41,663 nt of DNA from Hafnia alvei (GTDB lineage Bacteria; Pseudomonadota; Gammaproteobacteria; Enterobacterales; Enterobacteriaceae): NCBI RefSeq assembly GCF_900095695.1, contig NZ_FMIQ01000032.1:1-41663 (forward strand), given 5' to 3'. Below are positions 33,678-41,663 of this stretch, in pieces. A program made the position numbers and the translations under genes. The notes beneath the pieces are model-generated. The model was not told the DNA's origin. It ran no database searches and saw only the letters and a list, made by a program, of their open reading frames with translations. Each line of letters starts with the position of its first letter. The first letter of the stretch is position 1.

Positions 33678-35831
33678 TTACTTAGCAGCATCGGCAGCTT
33701 GTGCAGCCTGAATCGCCGTCAGAGCAACGGTGTAGACGATATCGTCTACCAGCGCGCCACGGGACAGGTCGTTAACCGGCTTACGCATGCCTTGCAGCAT
33801 TGGCCCGATAGAGACCAGGTCAGCAGAACGCTGTACCGCTTTGTAAGTGGTGTTACCGGTGTTCAGGTCTGGGAAGATGAACACGGTTGCTTTGCCTGCA
33901 ACTGGGGAGTTAGGCGCTTTAGACTTAGCCACGTCAGCCATGATAGCCGCATCATACTGCAGCGGGCCATCGATGATCAGGTCAGGGCGTTTTTCCTGAG
34001 CCAGACGTGTTGCTTCGCGAACTTTCTCAACGTCGCTACCTGCACCAGAGTTACCGGTTGAGTAAGAGATCATGGCTACGCGAGGTTCGATACCGAATGC
34101 AGCGGCAGAGTCTGCAGACTGGATAGCGATTTCAGACAGCTGTTCTGCGGTTGGGTCTGGGTTGATCGCGCAGTCGCCATAAACCAGAACCTGATCAGGC
34201 AGCAGCATGAAGAACACAGAAGATACCAAAGAGCTGCCCGGTGCAGTTTTGATCAGCTGCAACGGTGGGCGAATGGTGTTAGCCGTGGTGTGAACCGCAC
34301 CAGAAACCAAACCGTCAACCTGGTTTTGTTCCAGCATCAGCGTGCCCAGAACAACGTTGTCTTCCAACTGTTCGCGAGCAACAACTTCGGTCATGCCTTT
34401 GCTTTTACGCAGTTCAACCAGACGTGGAACGTATTGCTCACGTACCACGTTTGGATCAACGATTTCGATGCCTTTACCCAGAACAACGCCCTGAGCCGCT
34501 GCAACGCGCTGGATTTCTTCTGGGTTACCCAGCAGAACACATTCAGCGATGCCGCGTTCAGCACAGATAGCCGCTGCTTTAACGGTACGTGGCTCGTCAC
34601 CTTCTGGCAGAACAACGCGTTTGCATGCTTTACGCGCCAGCTCGGTCAGTTCGTAACGGAACGCCGGAGGAGACAGGCGACGTGAACGCTCAGAAGCCGC
34701 AGACAGGGAATCAATCCACTTGCTGTCAATGTGGCTTGCGACGTAGTTTTGCAGTTTCTCAACGCGCTGATGGTCGTCAGCAGGAACTTCCAGATTGAAG
34801 CTCTGCAGGCTCAGCGAGGTTTGCCACGTGTTGGTGTCCACCATGAAGACTGGCAGGCCGGTCTGGAATGCACGTTCGCACAGCTTAGCGATGCGCTCGT
34901 CCATATCGTAACCGCCGGTCAGCAGGATCGCGCCGATTTCCACGCCGTTCATTGCAGCCAGACAAGCGGCAACCAGAACGTCAGGACGGTCAGCAGAAGT
35001 CACCAGCAGTGAACCCGGACGGAAATGTTCCAGCATGTGAGGAATGCTGCGTGCGCAGAAGGTCACAGACTTGATACGACGCGTTTTGATGTCGCCTTCA
35101 TTCACGATACGTGCTTTCAGGTGATTCGCCATATCGATTGCACGTGTGGCAATCAGTTCGAAGCTCCATGGCACACAGCCCAGAACTGGCAGTGGGCTAT
35201 TAGCAACCAGCTGTGCAGTATCCAGATTGGCAATGCTTGCTTTGTTGGAATCATCGAAGATTTCAGACAGGTCTGGGCGAGTACGGCCCTGATCGTCAAC
35301 CGGTGCATTCAGCTTGTTGATGATAACGCCGGTGATATTTTTGTTTTTGCTGCCACCGAAGCTAGAACGAGCCAGTTCGATACGCTCTTTAACCTGAGAA
35401 GCGGAGTCGTTGCCCAGCGCCATAACGAAGACGATTTCAGCGTTCAGGGTTTTGGCGATTTCGTAGTTCAACGCGTTAGCAAACTGGTGCTTACGGGTTG
35501 GAACCAGGCCTTCAACCAGAACAACTTCTGCGTCTTTGGTATTTTCGTGGTAACGAGCAACGATTTCTTCCATCAACACGTCCTGCTGGTTAGAGCTCAG
35601 CAGCGTTTCAACGTGAGACATGCGCAGCGGTTCAGCGGCAGGAATAGAAGAGTTAGCGCGGATAATGGTGGTGGTCTGATCTAAAGAATCGCCGCCAGTG
35701 CGTGGCTGTGCGATAGGTTTGAAGACGCTCAGACGAACACCTTTTTGCTCCATAGAGCGAATGACACCCAAGCTAACGCTGGTCAGGCCAACGCTGGTGC
35801 TGGTGGGGATCAGCATAATTGTACGTGACAC
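33678..35831 (-). CDS. pta: Phosphate acetyltransferase
   Basis: 717 residues. Converts acetyl-CoA and phosphate to acetyl phosphate, the first half of the acetate pathway. The N-terminal P-loop-like domain starts [21 protein letters not shown], a DRTGG-type middle region follows, and the C-terminal catalytic domain (about 390-717) shows [51 protein letters not shown] and [21 protein letters not shown]. coli Pta is 714 residues. ackA lies upstream, separated by an ERIC element and a hairpin. Confidence 0.98.
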   Translation of the reverse strand: MSRTIMLIPTSTSVGLTSVSLGVIRSMEQKGVRLSVFKPIAQPRTGGDSLDQTTTIIRANSSIPAAEPLRMSHVETLLSSNQQDVLMEEIVARYHENTKDAEVVLVEGLVPTRKHQFANALNYEIAKTLNAEIVFVMALGNDSASQVKERIELARSSFGGSKNKNITGVIINKLNAPVDDQGRTRPDLSEIFDDSNKASIANLDTAQLVANSPLPVLGCVPWSFELIATRAIDMANHLKARIVNEGDIKTRRIKSVTFCARSIPHMLEHFRPGSLLVTSADRPDVLVAACLAAMNGVEIGAILLTGGYDMDERIAKLCERAFQTGLPVFMVDTNTWQTSLSLQSFNLEVPADDHQRVEKLQNYVASHIDSKWIDSLSAASERSRRLSPPAFRYELTELARKACKRVVLPEGDEPRTVKAAAICAERGIAECVLLGNPEEIQRVAAAQGVVLGKGIEIVDPNVVREQYVPRLVELRKSKGMTEVVAREQLEDNVVLGTLMLEQNQVDGLVSGAVHTTANTIRPPLQLIKTAPGSSLVSSVFFMLLPDQVLVYGDCAINPDPTAEQLSEIAIQSADSAAAFGIEPRVAMISYSTGNSGAGSDVEKVREATRLAQEKRPDLIIDGPLQYDAAIMADVAKSKAPNSPVAGKATVFIFPDLNTGNTTYKAVQRSADLVSIGPMLQGMRKPVNDLSRGALVDDIVYTVALTAIQAAQAADAAK

Positions 35832-35908
35832 GATAAAACCTCTTTACGGTTGTTCAACAGGCCGAACGAACGACGGTTGGTACAGCGCGGTGAACTTGGT
35901 CGGATAGT

Positions 35909-36035
35909 TTATCCCCGTCGCCTTTCAAGATGCAGGGGGGTTGGCTGCACTCATTCACCCGAATCACTTACTTATGTAAGCTCATCGGGATTCATTCGAT
36001 TGCCGCCTACCTGCATCATGAAATACTTGGGTATA
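35909..36035. repeat. ERIC element (127 bp) between ackA and pta
   Basis: Bounded by TTATCCC and GGGTATA, exactly 127 bp. The core CACTTACTTATGTAAGCT with the flanks CACCCGAAT and CATCGGGATTCA is the textbook ERIC palindrome. It lies between ackA and pta, where E. coli has a gap of only some tens of bases. If the two genes share a transcript it will be in it as a long hairpin. Confidence 0.95.
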
Positions 36036-36049
36036 TAAGCCGTTTAAAT

Positions 36050-36078
36050 AACACCGCCAGCCTTGGCTGACGGTGTTG
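36050..36078 (-). repeat. Hairpin directly after ackA
   Basis: AACACCG-C-CAGCC-TT-GGCTG-A-CGGTGTT, twelve pairs with a mismatch in the middle, begins 10 bases after the ackA stop. On the transcribed strand no U-run follows, so it is more likely a stabilising or processing hairpin than a terminator. Confidence 0.65.
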
Positions 36079-36087
36079 AGATGCGTC

Positions 36088-37287
36088 TTATGCAGTCAGA
36101 CGAGAGGCGTCTTGTGCAATAACCAACTCTTCGTTGGTTGGGATAACCACGGCCAGACGGCTGCCATCTTTAGTGATGGTGCCAGATTTGCCGAAGCGTG
36201 CAGCCAGGTTGCGTTCGTGATCGATTTCGAAGCCCAGCAGACCCAGTTTGTCCAGAGTCAGTTCACGTACCATCGCTGCGTTTTCACCGATGCCGCCGGT
36301 AAATACGACTGCGTCCAGACGACCGTCCATCAGCGCAGTGTAAGCACCGATGTATTTAGCCAGACGGTGGCAGAATACGTCCATTGCGCGCTTAGCGTCA
36401 GCTTTGGTTTCGTAGTTATCTTCAACATAACGGCAGTCGCTGGTGACTTCGGTCAGACCCAACAGGCCAGATTCTTTGGTCAGCAGTTTGTTGATTTGCT
36501 CAACGCTCATACCCAGAGAGTCATGCAGGTGGAAGATGATAGCTGGGTCGATATCGCCAGAGCGAGTCCCCATTACCAGACCTTCCAGCGGAGTCAGACC
36601 CATAGAGGTGTCAACACATTTACCGTTACGAACCGCAGTAACAGAACCACCGTTGCCCAGATGGCAAGTGATCACGTTCAGTTCTTCAACTGGCTTGTTC
36701 AGCATTTTCGCTGCTTCTTGGCTAACGAAGAAGTGGCTGGTGCCGTGTGCGCCATAGCGACGTACACCGTGGTCTTTGTACAGGCTGTACGGCAGGGCGT
36801 ACAGGTAAGACTCTTCCGGCATAGTGGTATGGAAAGCAGTATCAAATACAGCAACGTTTTTGTCTTTCAGGTTAGGGAAAGATTTGTACGCTTCAGCGAT
36901 ACCGATCAGGTGCGCAGGGTTGTGCAGAGGCGCAAACGGGATCGCATCTTTAATACCTTGCAGTACTTCATCAGTAATCAGCGCTGATTCAGTAAATTTC
37001 TCGCCGCCGTGCACGATACGGTGACCGATAGCGGTCAAAGATGCAGACAGTTCAGGCTTCTGTGCCAGAATAGTATTAACGATGAAGTTCAGGGCTTCGC
37101 TATGAGCAGCGCCAGCGCCTAAGGCTTCTTCGTGCTTAGCGCCGTCCATTTTCCATTTAATACGGGCTTCAGGCAGGCTGAAACATTCTGCTAAACCAGA
37201 CAGGTGTTCTTCACCGTTGGCTGCGTTGATGATAGCGAATTTCAGTGATGAACTGCCGCAGTTAAGAACCAGTACCAGCTTCGACAT
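36088..37287 (-). CDS. ackA: Acetate kinase
   Basis: 399 residues. Transfers phosphate from acetyl phosphate to ADP, second half of the acetate pathway. Motifs of the ASKHA kinase family: [16 protein letters not shown] at the N-terminus, [35 protein letters not shown] with catalytic residues, [20 protein letters not shown], and [16 protein letters not shown] at the C-terminus. E. coli AckA is 400 residues. Start at ATG 37287 with a GGAAGTAC site (weak). Transcription from the 400-base region upstream, shared with divergent yfbV. Confidence 0.98.
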   Translation of the reverse strand: MSKLVLVLNCGSSSLKFAIINAANGEEHLSGLAECFSLPEARIKWKMDGAKHEEALGAGAAHSEALNFIVNTILAQKPELSASLTAIGHRIVHGGEKFTESALITDEVLQGIKDAIPFAPLHNPAHLIGIAEAYKSFPNLKDKNVAVFDTAFHTTMPEESYLYALPYSLYKDHGVRRYGAHGTSHFFVSQEAAKMLNKPVEELNVITCHLGNGGSVTAVRNGKCVDTSMGLTPLEGLVMGTRSGDIDPAIIFHLHDSLGMSVEQINKLLTKESGLLGLTEVTSDCRYVEDNYETKADAKRAMDVFCHRLAKYIGAYTALMDGRLDAVVFTGGIGENAAMVRELTLDKLGLLGFEIDHERNLAARFGKSGTITKDGSRLAVVIPTNEELVIAQDASRLTA

Positions 37288-37369
37288 GGAAGTACCTACT
37301 TGTTATGCGTGGTTAGAAATTGAGTCAATCAGACATTAAGCGTAGCGTAATATGTCGTCGACATTTATG

Positions 37370-37393
37370 ATTAACATCATGCGTAGTGTTAAT
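37370..37393. promoter_or_regulatory. ATTAACA-N10-TGTTAAT inverted repeat upstream of ackA
   Basis: A palindrome whose half-site TGTTAAT resembles ArcA-type (GTTAAT) boxes, about 85-105 bases upstream of ackA. Oxygen-dependent control of ackA-pta is known in E. coli; the link here is inferred. Confidence 0.35.
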
Positions 37394-37526
37394 TCGTCAT
37401 GATGAAGAACATCGCATTAAAAAACCGCGGTGCTCAAAAAAGCATTGCGTTGCCGGCAAGGTTTTCGCCAGACGCTGTCAGATTGTACAGGGTCTTAATG
37501 CTGAAAACTTAGCTTTAAGAAGCAGT

Positions 37527-37560
37527 CGTTAATGAAACACTTTATTAACGTTGTTTTTGC
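37527..37560 (+). repeat. AT-rich stem-loop in the ackA-yfbV gap
   Basis: CGTTAAT pairs with ATTAACG over a 10-base loop, followed by TTGTTTTTGC. It resembles a weak terminator but no plus-strand gene lies before it. The 404-base gap (37288-37691) otherwise holds the ackA promoter area, an AAAAAACCGCGG stretch and an AT-rich yfbV promoter area (TATAAA at 37669), not resolved further. Confidence 0.4.
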
Positions 37561-37691
37561 TTCTACAGGCCTCAAGGCCGCGCTAGGATACCGATTGCGG
37601 ATGCCAAAAACAAAATAAATTTAAGACCGCTAAGTATACGTTGTGATTTTACACTGTTTTTTGATTTTTTATAAATGAAGTTGAGGTTCCT

Positions 37692-38147
37692 ATGACATCT
37701 AAGCCAACCGGCCACGTAGGGTGGTTCCAGATTTTTCAACGCGGCCAGACATATATGAAGACGTGGCCGAGTGATAAACGCTTGGCACCGATGTTTCCTG
37801 AAAATCGTATTGCGAAGGTGACGCGCTTTGCCGTGCGCTTCATGCCGCCGATCGCTATTTTTACGTTAACTTGGCAGATTGCGTTGGGCGGCCAGCTTGG
37901 CCCTGCGATTGCCACGGCGCTGTTTGCCTGCAGTTTGCCGATGCAAGGGCTTTGGTGGTTAGGTAAACGTTCTGTGACGCCGTTGCCGCCAACCTTATTG
38001 CAGTGGTTTCATGAAATTCGCGCCAAGCTGGTGGAAGCAGGAAAAGCACAGGCTCCGGTGGAAGGAACGCCAACCTATCAGTCACTGGCCGATGTTTTGC
38101 AGCGCGCATTTAAACAGCTAGATAAAACGTTTTTGGATGATATTTAA
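37692..38147 (+). CDS. yfbV: YfbV, UPF0208 inner membrane protein
   Basis: 151 residues with two central membrane segments (about residues 51-68 and 73-93). The N-terminal part ([20 protein letters not shown]) and the [17 protein letters not shown] segment are typical of UPF0208. E. coli YfbV limits the long-range effect of MatP on the chromosome; the wider role is unsettled. Divergent from ackA. RBS GAGGTTCC is weakly placed. A long perfect hairpin follows the stop. Confidence 0.95.
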   Translation: MTSKPTGHVGWFQIFQRGQTYMKTWPSDKRLAPMFPENRIAKVTRFAVRFMPPIAIFTLTWQIALGGQLGPAIATALFACSLPMQGLWWLGKRSVTPLPPTLLQWFHEIRAKLVEAGKAQAPVEGTPTYQSLADVLQRAFKQLDKTFLDDI

Positions 38148-38158
38148 ACGATGGAGGC

Positions 38159-38212
38159 GTGTGTTTTTGCTCGTTTGAGTTATCGATTTGTAGCAAAAAC
38201 ACACTTCTTTTG
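38159..38212 (+). terminator. Terminator after yfbV
   Basis: GTGTGTTTTTGCT (38159-38171) and AGCAAAAACACAC (38192-38204) form a perfect 13-bp stem, followed by TTCTTTTGC, 12 bases after the yfbV stop. The stem is AT-rich. The rest of the gap to yfbU (about 190 bases) holds nothing else I recognise. Confidence 0.7.
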
Positions 38213-38403
38213 CTAAAAAAATACCCAGCTAGCAATTTACAGCAGTTTCTCATTCATGAAACCCCGTTCCAAATCAAAAAAGTGATGTTCAGCACTATTT
38301 AGAATGTCAGGCTTATGCCATGCTGCGAAACATACAGTTCACCTTTTACATGACTTGACCCCGGCCTAGGTTCGACCTTCGCCGCTCGATGAGGATATCA
38401 AAG

Positions 38404-38898
38404 ATGGAAATGACTAACGCGCAACGCCTGATTCTTTCTAACCAATACAAGATGATGACCATGATGGATCCGGATAACGCCGAGCGTTATCGTCGTTTAC
38501 AAACCATCATCGAACGCGGTTTTGGTCTGCAGATGCGCGAACTCGATCGTGATTTTGGCGAGCTGAGCGAAGATACCTGTCGCACGATTATCAATATTAT
38601 GGAAATGCACCATGCACTGCAGGTGTCTTTCAATAATTTAAAAGAAAAACAAGATATTGAGCCTCGTCGTCTTGAGTTCTTGGGCTTTGATGCGGCAACG
38701 GAATCGCGCTATCTCAGCTATGTGCGCTTTATGGTGGGTACTGAAGGGCGTTACACTCACTTCGATTCAGGTACGCATGGATTCAATGCCCAGACCAAAA
38801 TGTGGGATAAATACCAGCGTATGCTGTCAATCTGGCAATCATGCCCGCGCCAGTATCATCTGAGCGCAGTGGAGATTGCACAAATTATTAACGCGTAA
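38404..38898 (+). CDS. yfbU: YfbU family protein
   Basis: 164 residues from ATG 38404 ([16 protein letters not shown]), matching the E. coli start and preceded by GAGG; the extension to 38389 adds five residues without support. The protein is soluble and acidic/basic mixed, with the YfbU-defining [17 protein letters not shown] and [21 protein letters not shown] segments. It has been reported to cause cell death when overproduced in E. coli; its normal role is not known. yfbT follows 15 bases later, probably in the same operon. Confidence 0.95.
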   Translation: MEMTNAQRLILSNQYKMMTMMDPDNAERYRRLQTIIERGFGLQMRELDRDFGELSEDTCRTIINIMEMHHALQVSFNNLKEKQDIEPRRLEFLGFDAATESRYLSYVRFMVGTEGRYTHFDSGTHGFNAQTKMWDKYQRMLSIWQSCPRQYHLSAVEIAQIINA

Positions 38899-38913
38899 AA
38901 CAGAGGAATGCCT

Positions 38914-39567
38914 GTGAAGTGCAAAGGTTTTTTGTTTGATTTGGATGGAACACTGGTGGATTCGCTGCCGGTCGTTGAACGCTCGTGGGTAAACTGGGCG
39001 AAACGTCAGGGCGTGGACCCACAGGAGGTTCTGGATTTTATCCACGGCAAACAAGCCATCACCTCGCTGCGGCATTTTATGTCTGGTGAGAGCGAAGATC
39101 GTATTCAACAAGAATATGATTGGTTGGAAGAAATTGAATCACGCGATACGGATGGCGTTACCGCGTTGCCCGGAGCGAAAGCGTTGCTGGATCGCTTAGA
39201 TGAGCTCAACATTCCATGGGCGATCGTCACATCAGGATCGATTCCCGTGGCCTACGCCCGCCGCGCTGCAGGCCAGCTGCCAAAGCCGGATGTGTTTATC
39301 ACGGCGGAGCAGGTTGCTCGCGGTAAACCTGAGCCTGATGCTTATCTACTGGGTGCGCAAAAACTGGGTCTGGCGGTGAGTGATTGCGTGGTTGTTGAAG
39401 ACGCCGCGGCAGGGATCCTTTCTGGGCTGTCGGCGGGCTGTCAGGTGATCGCGGTTAATGCACCTCAGGATGCACCTAAGCTGGATTTGGTCGATCTCAA
39501 CCTGACTTCGCTAACGCAAATAGGCGTTGAGAAGGAAGGGGATTACGTGGTAATCCATGCGTTATAA
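38914..39567 (+). CDS. yfbT: YfbT/HxpA, HAD-family sugar phosphatase
   Basis: 217 residues from GTG 38914: AGAGGA lies six bases before this GTG but touches the ATG at 38908, and the E. coli protein begins at the same residue. HAD motifs are I: FLFDLDGTLVDS (nucleophile and acid/base Asp), II: AIVTSGS (Thr/Ser), III: GKPEPDAYLLGA and VVVEDAAAGILSG. It hydrolyses phosphorylated sugars; in E. coli sugar phosphates of several kinds. Followed by a terminator. Confidence 0.95.
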   Translation: MKCKGFLFDLDGTLVDSLPVVERSWVNWAKRQGVDPQEVLDFIHGKQAITSLRHFMSGESEDRIQQEYDWLEEIESRDTDGVTALPGAKALLDRLDELNIPWAIVTSGSIPVAYARRAAGQLPKPDVFITAEQVARGKPEPDAYLLGAQKLGLAVSDCVVVEDAAAGILSGLSAGCQVIAVNAPQDAPKLDLVDLNLTSLTQIGVEKEGDYVVIHAL

Positions 39568-39591
39568 AGAGTAATTGATCTAAATATGATT

Positions 39592-39619
39592 AAGCCCCGT
39601 GATTACGGGGCTTTTTTTA
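39592..39619 (+). terminator. Rho-independent terminator after yfbT
   Basis: AAGCCCCGT and ACGGGGCTT form a 9-bp stem over a 4-base loop, followed by TTTTTAT. It closes the yfbU-yfbT transcript 25 bases after the yfbT stop. Confidence 0.95.
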
Positions 39620-39724
39620 TGGCATTCTTAAGCTGTTTCTATCCCATGCCATCGGTATTGCAGTCCATCAATGTGGCCTCTGGCGTACAAAGTTTACCGG
39701 AGTAAATTCACAAAGGGAGATGTC

Positions 39725-41557
39725 GTGAACGGCGAATTATTGTGGGTTTTGACGTTATTGCTGATTGCCATTGTTCTTTTTGCTACCAACAAGTTACGCA
39801 TGGATGTCGTAGCATTGCTGATCATTATTGCCTTTGTGCTCAGTGGAACACTGTCACTGAGTGAAGCAACCGCCGGATTTAGCGATCCCAACGTTATTTT
39901 GATTGCTGCATTATTCGTTATTGGTGACGGCCTTGTTCGCACCGGTGTTGCCTATCAGGTTGGCGATTGGCTGGTGAAGGTCGCGGGCGACAGCGAAGCT
40001 AAAATGCTCGTTTTGCTGATGATCACCGTTGCCGCATTGGGGGCGGTGATGAGCTCGACGGGGGTGGTGGCCATATTCATTCCGGTGGTGCTCAGCGTGG
40101 CCGCACGGATGAAAATATCACCGGCACGTTTATTGATGCCCCTGAGTTTTGCTGGACTGATTAGCGGCATGATGACGCTGGTTGCGACGCCGCCAAACAT
40201 GATCGTCAGCAGTGAATTAGTTCGTGAAGGATTTCATGGCTTAAGCTTCTTTAGCGTGACTCCGGTGGGGATTATCGTTTTGCTGATGGGCGTGGGCTAC
40301 ATGCTGGTGGCGAGAAATTGGCTGGCGAGTGGCAAGGATGACAACGATAAAGATAGCTGGAAACGCCGTACCTTCCGCGATCTTATTCGTGATTACAAAC
40401 TCACAGGGCGAGCTCGTCGTTTGGCTTTGCGCAGTGGTTCACCGCTCATCGGCCATACGCTAGATGAGCTGCATTTGCGTAGCCGCTATGGCGCTAACGT
40501 GGTGGGAATTGAGCGCTGGCGTAAATTCCGTCGCGTGATGGTGAGTGCGATCGGTAATACCGAGCTGAAAGATCGTGATGTGTTGCTGATTGATATGTCA
40601 GATTCAGAAGTGGATTTACGCGAATTTTGTGCCGAACAGATGCTTGAGCCTATGGTACTGCGCGGCGAGTATTTTTCTGAACAGGCACGTGACGTTGGCA
40701 TGGCTGAAGTCACGATTGTGCCGGATTCCGATCTGATTGGAAAAACGCTGAGTGAAATGGCGTTCCGTACTCGCTATGGGCTTAATGTTGTCGGTATCCG
40801 CCGCGATGGCGTGCCGATGGAAGGTAAATTGGTGAATGACCCCCTCCAGCTGGGTGACATTCTACTGGTTATTGGTAATTGGAAGCAGATACGCCAGCTC
40901 CAGCTTCAACCTCGCGATTTCATTGTGTTGCATCTTCCGGCAGAAGTAGATGACGTCGCTCCGGCGATAAGTCAGGCGCCGCACGCGTTATTTTGTCTGG
41001 CGTTGATGATTGCCATGATGTTGACGGATGAAGTGCCTAACGCCATTGCTGCGCTGATTGCCTGCATGTTAATGGGCAAATTTCGCTGCATTGATATGGA
41101 AAGCGCCTATAAATCTATCCACTGGCCAAGCCTGATACTGATCGTGGGAATGCTGCCGTTTGCTTTGGCTTTACAAAAAACCGGCGGCATTACGCTGGCG
41201 GTTGATGTGCTGATGGATTTAGTCGGCGGCATGGGGCCAAGGATTGTGCTGTTGAGCCTGTTTGTATTCTGCGCGGTGACGGGGCTGTTTATTTCCAACA
41301 CGGCAACCGCGGTGCTGATGGCACCGATAGCCATTGCAACGGCCCATGCTATGCATCTTTCGCCATATCCGTTTGCCATGATCGTGGCTATATCCGCGTC
41401 GGCAGCGTTTATGACGCCGGTATCTTCACCGGTGAATACGCTAGTGATGGGGCCGGGGAATTACAGCTTTGGTGATTTCGTCAAAATTGGGGTGCCGTTC
41501 ACTATCTTGGTGATGATTGCCAGCGTGATTGTGGTGCCGTGGTTGTTTCCGTTTTGA
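39725..41557 (+). CDS. yfbS: YfbS, SLC13-type transporter with two TrkA-C domains
   Basis: 610 residues from GTG 39725, with AAGGGAG upstream and the same N-terminus as E. coli YfbS ([14 protein letters not shown]); an ATG at 39671 would add 18 residues. N-terminal and C-terminal membrane halves (about residues 1-215 and 405-610) carry the anion-symporter motifs [49 protein letters not shown] and [16 protein letters not shown]. Two cytosolic RCK_C/TrkA-C domains lie in between (about 225-390). Anion or dicarboxylate:sodium symport is the family role; the substrate is unknown. Confidence 0.95.
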   Translation: MNGELLWVLTLLLIAIVLFATNKLRMDVVALLIIIAFVLSGTLSLSEATAGFSDPNVILIAALFVIGDGLVRTGVAYQVGDWLVKVAGDSEAKMLVLLMITVAALGAVMSSTGVVAIFIPVVLSVAARMKISPARLLMPLSFAGLISGMMTLVATPPNMIVSSELVREGFHGLSFFSVTPVGIIVLLMGVGYMLVARNWLASGKDDNDKDSWKRRTFRDLIRDYKLTGRARRLALRSGSPLIGHTLDELHLRSRYGANVVGIERWRKFRRVMVSAIGNTELKDRDVLLIDMSDSEVDLREFCAEQMLEPMVLRGEYFSEQARDVGMAEVTIVPDSDLIGKTLSEMAFRTRYGLNVVGIRRDGVPMEGKLVNDPLQLGDILLVIGNWKQIRQLQLQPRDFIVLHLPAEVDDVAPAISQAPHALFCLALMIAMMLTDEVPNAIAALIACMLMGKFRCIDMESAYKSIHWPSLILIVGMLPFALALQKTGGITLAVDVLMDLVGGMGPRIVLLSLFVFCAVTGLFISNTATAVLMAPIAIATAHAMHLSPYPFAMIVAISASAAFMTPVSSPVNTLVMGPGNYSFGDFVKIGVPFTILVMIASVIVVPWLFPF

Positions 41558-41663
41558 TGGGGAATTTTGTATGCATAAGGTGTTGAGTTAATCTCTTACT
41601 TAGATGCAGTGCATATTACGTCCGCCTAAAATACCGAGTCTTGCATATACATCGTGCAGGCGG
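41558..41663. other. Sequence after yfbS at the window end
   Basis: About 106 bases with no gene. CCGCCT (41622-41627) and AGGCGG (41658-41663) are inverted, and may be part of a terminator or repeat cut by the window end. Nothing more can be said. Confidence 0.3.

Noticed and set aside
35025-35684. 219-codon open frame opposite pta
   Set aside because: Antisense shadow of pta with Asn/Gln/Phe-rich, non-protein-like composition.
36073-36987. 304-codon open frame opposite ackA
   Set aside because: Antisense to a highly conserved gene; caused by its codon bias, with no ribosome site or recognisable domain.

Overview
The window is chromosomal DNA of an enterobacterium. Gene order from pdxB to yfbS follows the E. 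coli K-12 52-minute region almost gene for gene, read in the opposite direction: pdxB-usg-truA-dedA-accD-folC-dedD-cvpA-purF-ubiX-hisJQMP-yfcH-folX-yfcG-yfcF-yfcE-yfcD-pta-ackA-yfbV-yfbU-yfbT-yfbS. Protein sequences are clearly diverged from E. coli and the composition is moderate (about half GC). ERIC elements and a Salmonella-like PTS/transketolase operon are present. This suggests a member of the Enterobacterales outside Escherichia, possibly Hafnia or a relative; the genus is an inference.

Layout. 1-5321: the start of an acid-shock gene (asr, cut by the window edge), a DUF4186 gene and the scsABCD thiol-redox/copper-tolerance operon, followed by a ~560-bp structured repeat. 5322-7180: a DMT transporter and a divergent AraC-type regulator sharing a probable operator region. 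7289-18754: biosynthetic core genes (pdxB, usg, truA, dedA, accD, folC, dedD, cvpA, purF, ubiX). A higBA toxin-antitoxin module sits between purF and ubiX. 19125-22168: histidine/basic amino acid ABC transporter with a sigma-54 promoter and only one binding protein. 22202-22797: second copy of the structured repeat, inverted relative to the first. 22826-27204: yfcH, folX, yfcG, yfcF, yfcE, yfcD. 27224-32577: LacI-type regulator, ascorbate-type PTS (IIA, IIB, IIC) and a split transketolase. 32649-33498: AT-rich, frameshifted membrane-protein gene. 33678-37287: pta and ackA, with an ERIC element between them. 37692-41557: yfbV, yfbU, yfbT, yfbS.

The most unusual structure is the pair of large repeats (4731-5292 and 22202-22797). 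Each has two copies of a short motif at each end pointing inward and six hairpins arranged as two mirrored sets of three. Between the copies several stems have changed on both sides together while the loops stay close to (A/G)TCC(C)T. Both copies lie between the 3' ends of convergent genes. I cannot assign them to a named family.

Functional links. The LacI-type regulator, its two palindromic operators (core TAGCGCTA), the PTS and the split transketolase form one sugar-use operon in which a PTS-delivered ketose phosphate could feed the transketolase directly. The HigBA module has its own promoter, two operator copies and an ATGA overlap with ubiX, so ubiX translation is probably tied to the antitoxin. 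Pta and AckA form the acetate overflow pathway. The purF promoter carries a near-perfect PurR box and the his transporter a sigma-54 promoter, giving purine and nitrogen control respectively.
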